Position numbers and translations under genes: made by a program. Positions 59,740 to 64,000 of a stretch of 64,000 nt of DNA are shown here, piece after piece. The stretch covers positions 1,612,001 through 1,676,000 of the forward strand of contig JAEQBH010000646.1 in NCBI GenBank assembly GCA_016808115.1, given 5' to 3'. Source of the DNA: Tetrastigma voinierianum. Lineage: Eukaryota; Streptophyta; Magnoliopsida; Vitales; Vitaceae. The notes beneath the pieces are model-generated. The model ran no database searches, was not told where the DNA came from, and worked only from the letters and a program-made list of their open reading frames with translations. Positions within the stretch are counted from its first letter, which is position 1, and each line of letters begins with the position of its first letter.

Positions 59740-61745
59740 GGCACATTCTGATCTGGCACTTGCGCGATAGTGTTGCTAGCACCTGAATCAGCTCAATTGG
59801 AGGAAACTCGGGTGGACTCTCCACTCAATCGATTACCAGTTGATTGTGAATCAAACAAGAAAATATGGTAAGACTTTGAAGTCCCATGTGGAAACACTTT
59901 ACTCATGCAGTTGTTAATAATGAAGAAGGCCCGATGCAATTATTGTAAACTTTTGTGGGTAAATCATCCTATGGTAAATCGCATTGAAATAACATTTTGA
60001 TAGGTGTCCTAGAAAAGCGGTGGGGGTGACATAAGGCAAATGATTTGAAGCGATTCGAAAGGAAATGTGGTCACAGTGCATTTAATGAAAAGCAGGGAAT
60101 GAAATTAAGCAGATGATTATTCTCCATGACTATCCCTCTTTTTCGATGGTGGGCATAGAGGATTTAGGGTTCACAACTACCATTCAACCTCTTTTCAAGT
60201 GTCCTTTTCCGTATCTGTGAAGAAGCATATCTTGAACATTCACACGGGGAAGAGAGGATAAAGTCATGAAGTTGATGAGAACACAATGATAGTAGAGTTG
60301 CTATTCCCCAATCGGACATGTGGACTTCTAGTAACCAAAAGGGTTTCCATATGCACTATTCGACACATTTCATTGATCTTGGACATTACATAGTCTAATC
60401 TGGTATAACAAATTAACATATTCTTTCTTAAATTAAGTATAATTTTTTTATTCATTGTTTGTAATTTATAATTTTGATTTTAGGTTTATTTATGTCCCTT
60501 GCCTACATCTGAGTGATGTGCTAATAGGTGTTGATAGATGCTATGCTTTGAGGTGGAATGTGGACTCAAGGTTATCAGCTATTACGATGGATAATTGCTC
60601 TACTAATAATGATATGAGTTGGTAATATAAAGAAAAATTGAGTGTTGATTGCTTATTGAATGACGGGTCTTTACTTCATATGCGTTGTCTTTGCCTGAGA
60701 TCTTGAACCTTATTGTTAGAGTTAGTTTAGATGTGATCAAGCATGCCAGTGACAATGTCGGGACCAGTGTAGTTTTTGGACAGCATCTCAGAAAGAGATA
60801 GAAGGTTTGAGATGTTTGTCGACAAATGAAAGTTCCTTGTATTAGAGATTGGGTTTGGATTTTGACAGAGTGGAACTCCTTATCTAATGCAAAAGCTTGC
60901 TTTGGTTTATAAAAATGTGTTTCCTAGACTTAAGTTGTTTGAGTCACACTATGTGCTTGTACCTAGTGAGTAGAATGGGAGGCGCAGGGATGTTTGCGAT
61001 AGGTTGGAGTTGTTCTATAATGTCAATGAGTTATTTTCTGGGACAAGATATCCACTTTAACCAATATGTTTTTCTGTGATTTGCGGGGATTAAAATGACG
61101 TGAATGAATGGCTACCGTGTCCTCGATGTAATAATTAGTATAATGGAAAATTATGGTTGCAAAATTTGATGCATATTGGAATGTGATCCATAAATTGATG
61201 GGTGTTGCTTTGCAGTATTGGACCCTAGGTATAAGATGACTTTGCTTCACTTTTACTTTTCTTTGGTTTATCCAAATGACTTTAGTGAACAAATTAGCAA
61301 CATTAAGCGACTTTTGTTATGAGTTGGTGGAGGAATATTATATACTAGAATGTATAAAGAGAGCGTCTACGAGAATCTGCGGTACATGGAGCAGTCGCCG
61401 ACTTCAAAGGGAGTTCAATAACTATCGATAGTGATTATCAGTTGTTTGTGAAAAGGATGAAGACTAATAAAACTAATAGTTTCAGAACTGAATTGGACCA
61501 CTACTTGGAGGAAGATGTTTTTGATAATTCTCAATTTGATATTTTATTATGGTGGAAGTTGAATGGGGTAAAGTATCCTATCTTGCAAACTATTGCAAGA
61601 GACATATTAAGCGATTCCAGTATCACATTTGGCAGTGCATTCGGTTCTAAGTGGGAGTTAGTGAGCCCTCATCATGTCGACTTCATCCGAAGATGATAGA
61701 AGCATTGATGTGTGCTGAAAGTTGGTTGTGGAGTGAAGTGAAAAA
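59740..61745 (+). pseudogene. hAT-1 transposase (BED finger, RNase H-like core, dimerization domain), decayed
   Basis: A BED-finger relic is at about 59860-60060 (KIW, DFEVPCGN, RCNYCK). After this come ILHDYPLFSMVGIEDLG (about 60120-60165) and FIYVPCLHLSDVLIG (about 60485). The core follows with WNVDSRLSAITMDNCSTNND (about 60558), LLNDGSLLHMRCLC (about 60653) and LNLIVRVGLDVIKHASDN (about 60705). The C-terminal dimerization domain is open at 61442-61696: TELDHYLEEDVFD, FDILLWWKLNGVKYPILQTI, ARDILSDSSITFGSAFG. Intermediate frames are broken, and no complete exon is open. It would cut and paste the element; this copy is dead. An approximate 5' leader lies at 59100-59740. Confidence 0.8.
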
Positions 61746-62426
61746 ACATGATGGTAAATTTATTTCATTGATTATTTATTTTTTATTTACCTAAATTTCA
61801 TAATATTTGTAAAATTTTAATATTAGTTTGCTTGCATATATTTTTTCTAAGGTGGAGATGACTTGTTGTTTCGGATGGTTATGCATCAATTTATGAAGAA
61901 GATATTCACGTGCATGATGAAGGTATTAACTTTTATAAGCAATAAATTTTAAATCATATTGCAATTTAAGTATTCAAATATTAGTTTTCTTTTTTATAAT
62001 TGTGAGATCGAGATTTACACATGATCGATGTGACATTTTCATCCTTTTATGAAGATGAAGTCTACGAGCTTTGTTGAAACTTTGTTTAAGATGTTAAACA
62101 TTTTGAATTTGTCATGATACAAATATTTTGATTTGTGATGTTTTATTATTAACTGTAGACTTTGGTTTATATTCCTAAATTTATGAGATATTTGAAGTTA
62201 TAAGCGGTGTCGTAGGTTGCTTGAAATATGTGCCGATTATTAAGCATGGATAAAATCAGATATCAGTGGAGAATATCAGGAAATCCGATGGATAGGATAT
62301 GAATTTAAGATTTTTGCTCAAGTAGTATATGGATATGGATATGGATATATTATTTTTATTTAGGATCGGATATGGATTTTGAAAAATCCAATCCAAATCC
62401 GATCTGATGTCATCCCTATGTGTTCA

Positions 62427-64000
62427 TGAAACATGAATATGATATGAAACATGAAAAGGAACTGAAACATGAACATGAACATGAAAGGCAATATGTCATG
62501 AACACATAATGTGGCTAAGAATGCCCTAATTATTTTGTACGAATAAAAATAGATTATATATGATTATTATAAAATATAACCAGAAAAGATAACCAATGAT
62601 ATGAAATACAGGAATGAACAAGTGATAGCCAATTAAGAAGGCTATAAATAGATAAAGACCATATAGAAACATTGAATAGATAAAGACCTGAAAGAAGTAC
62701 AAGTACGTGTATAATTACCTCTGTATAGATATAAGCTCTGTAACTCTTACGGGAGATCGGAACAAGTATAAGTTTGCTATAAGCACATATATGTATATAA
62801 GTTGTTGTATCTGAAATATGAAAAATCTAAAGATTCGAATAAATGATTGTACACATCGCATATGATTACTGGATGACCATAATTATTCGAAAATATGAGA
62901 TATGTACTGAACATAAAACACACATGGATTGTCTGCTTAGAACCTGATAGAGGGATAGATAGGCATGTCTATTGGCACACAGTTGCTACAGCATAGAGTT
63001 TACAGATATCGAGGCCTCGTTTGGGTCGATGACATAGATCCCGTTTGGATCATTACATGGCATAGGTCACTGTCTCATACAGTGATGATACCTTCGGGTA
63101 TATACAGCCCATTTGGGTCACATATTACATGGTATAGGTCATTGTGCAAATGCGGTGATGATGCAGCCAGTTATATATAAATAGAGATCAACGTCTTGTA
63201 GAGTGATATTTAGTACATCTGATTATTTCCCGTGTCAGAACTTCTAAGGTATTTGATTTATGAAACATAAAAGAAAATAGTAAACATATGCAAATGAAAT
63301 ATAAGAATATATGACATAATATGATAAGCATAACCTTGCTATCGATGATAGTATACAAATTACAAGAATAAGAGTAAAAGTCTGAGATGATATGAAAAGT
63401 ATATGAGATATGATAAGGCAGGAAAGATGAACACATGAAAAGTATAGAAAGTATATAAAAGAACAAAGTATATGAAAGAATATGTAATAGAACATGAAAA
63501 GCAATAAGTTATAGAATGAATATGGAATATGCAAAGTATAAAAAACGGGAATACGATAAAAAAGTATAGATAGGAGATATAAGACGCAAACATGTAGCAG
63601 AAAAGATGGACATGCGATAGGAATGTAAAGATGATAAGTAATAAAGTTATGAATATGTATAGATATATGAAATGCATATGTATAAGAAAAACTGTGACGG
63701 TCACCATTGAGTGGTTGTCCATGCTTATATTCATTAAGCGTAAAAACATACGGGTGTTCAATCAGGTGTAGGTCTTGAAGGAGGCTAGAGGACGGGCGCT
63801 CCACACCGGTAACCTGCAGGCCATCTCAGAGATAGGTGCTCACCAGCTTTGCTTACGCGATCTCTGATGTTTTGTATTAGATATGTATATGTATAAGTGT
63901 TTGTATTAGATGTAAACTCCAATGAAGGAGTATGATTATATTTTGTATTCCGCTGCTACAAAATATATTCAATAGAAAATGTACATGTATAAGTAAATGA
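62427..64000 (+). repeat. LTR F, part after hAT-1
   Basis: Resumes the LTR F alignment with 6249 onward (AACATGAACATGAACATGAAAGG, CATGAACACATAATGTGG). It holds two copies of an about 65-base unit (GTTTGG.TCATTACATGGCATAGGTCACTG, 63050-63180) followed by A-rich sequence. No genes seen. Confidence 0.7.

Larger units (their letters stand above)
57826..62418 (+). mobile_element. Ac-like hAT transposon (hAT-1) with exact 8-bp target duplication
   Basis: 4593 bases bounded by TAGAGATGAAAATA (57826) and, as reverse complement of the right end, TAGGGATGACATCA. This is the Ac/hAT-type terminal repeat TAGGGATGA with one mismatch. TGTGTTCA is duplicated exactly at 57818-57825 and 62419-62426; the uninterrupted relative at 6245 has it once. 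Subterminal regions carry GGATATGGATATG words in opposite orientations at the two ends. The interior encodes a decayed hAT transposase on plus. Confidence 0.9.
45995..64000 (-). mobile_element. Ty3/gypsy chromovirus E, heavily interrupted, 5' end outside window
   Basis: Minus-strand element inserted in copia G integrase. From its 3' end it holds a 3' LTR (45995-46923), integrase C-terminus with chromodomain (46924-47721), an LTR-like insert (47722-50448), integrase core (50449-50715), LTR D (50716-about 54516), then integrase zinc domain, RNase H and reverse transcriptase (54517-56274). There LTR F (56275 on) interrupts it. Protease, gag and the 5' LTR are not in the window; the extent to 64000 is only the outer bracket. 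Confidence 0.8.
56275..64000 (+). repeat. LTR F (long modular LTR), split by hAT-1, truncated by window end
   Basis: Begins TGTAACATAAATATACC inside chromovirus E. It aligns with the 4551-8791 solo LTR: ACGAGAAACCCGGAA, the GAA tract (56618-56680), ACCCTAAATGGTACAAGAAGA (56818), the palindrome pair, then TGTTCATGAAACATGAATATG on the far side of hAT-1 (62420) matching 6249. A two-unit array of about 65 bases lies at 63050-63180. Whether it is solo or the 5' LTR of a further element cannot be decided here. Confidence 0.75.

Noticed and set aside
63188..63804. Long minus-strand frames of Phe/Ile/Tyr/Ser (up to 186 codons)
   Set aside because: Low-complexity antisense of an A-rich LTR segment; composition, not a membrane protein signal I can support.

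Overview
The window is nuclear DNA of a flowering plant, most likely a eudicot. The evidence is a split class I LOB-domain gene that strongly resembles Arabidopsis LBD4, plus a dense set of plant retrotransposons: Ty3/gypsy chromoviruses, an OTA-type gypsy element, a Ty1/copia element, a LINE and two Ac-like hAT transposons. I see no bacterial, organellar, tRNA, rRNA or CRISPR features. All element families and boundaries come from reading the sequence by eye. No database search was run.

Layout. (1) 1-3756: minus-strand OTA-type gypsy element, running off the left edge; its gag is split by an Athila-like LTR (about 1226-2721). (2) 3757-4415: AT-rich flank with microsatellites. (3) 4416-30650: a nested stack. 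Chromovirus A (4416-17587, plus) carries a solo LTR (4551-8791) in its 5' LTR. Solo LTR B (17591-30643) landed at A's 3' junction with a perfect CAATT target duplication. A complete chromovirus C (17748-28023, minus) sits inside B. (4) 30651-34678: the only host gene, the LBD4-like gene (exons 32827-33006 and 34310-34678), with its upstream region. (5) About 35480-37200: degenerate LINE. (6) 37540-45994: Ty1/copia element G, split by hAT-2 (39132-44943). (7) 45995 to the right edge: chromovirus E (minus), which cut copia G. E is itself cut by an LTR-like insert (47722-50448), by LTR D (50716-about 54516) and by LTR F (56275 to the edge). LTR F contains hAT-1 (57826-62418).

Functionally there is one plausible working gene, encoding a plant transcription factor. 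Everything else is decayed transposon. The LTRs of the 4551 solo LTR, C, D and F look like one modular family. They share a GAA/CTT tract and a paired TACCGGTA palindrome, but carry different internal tandem arrays that account for part of their size difference (2.8 to 4.2 kb). The element polyproteins are broken mostly by tryptophan or glutamine codons turned into stops, as expected for old methylated insertions.
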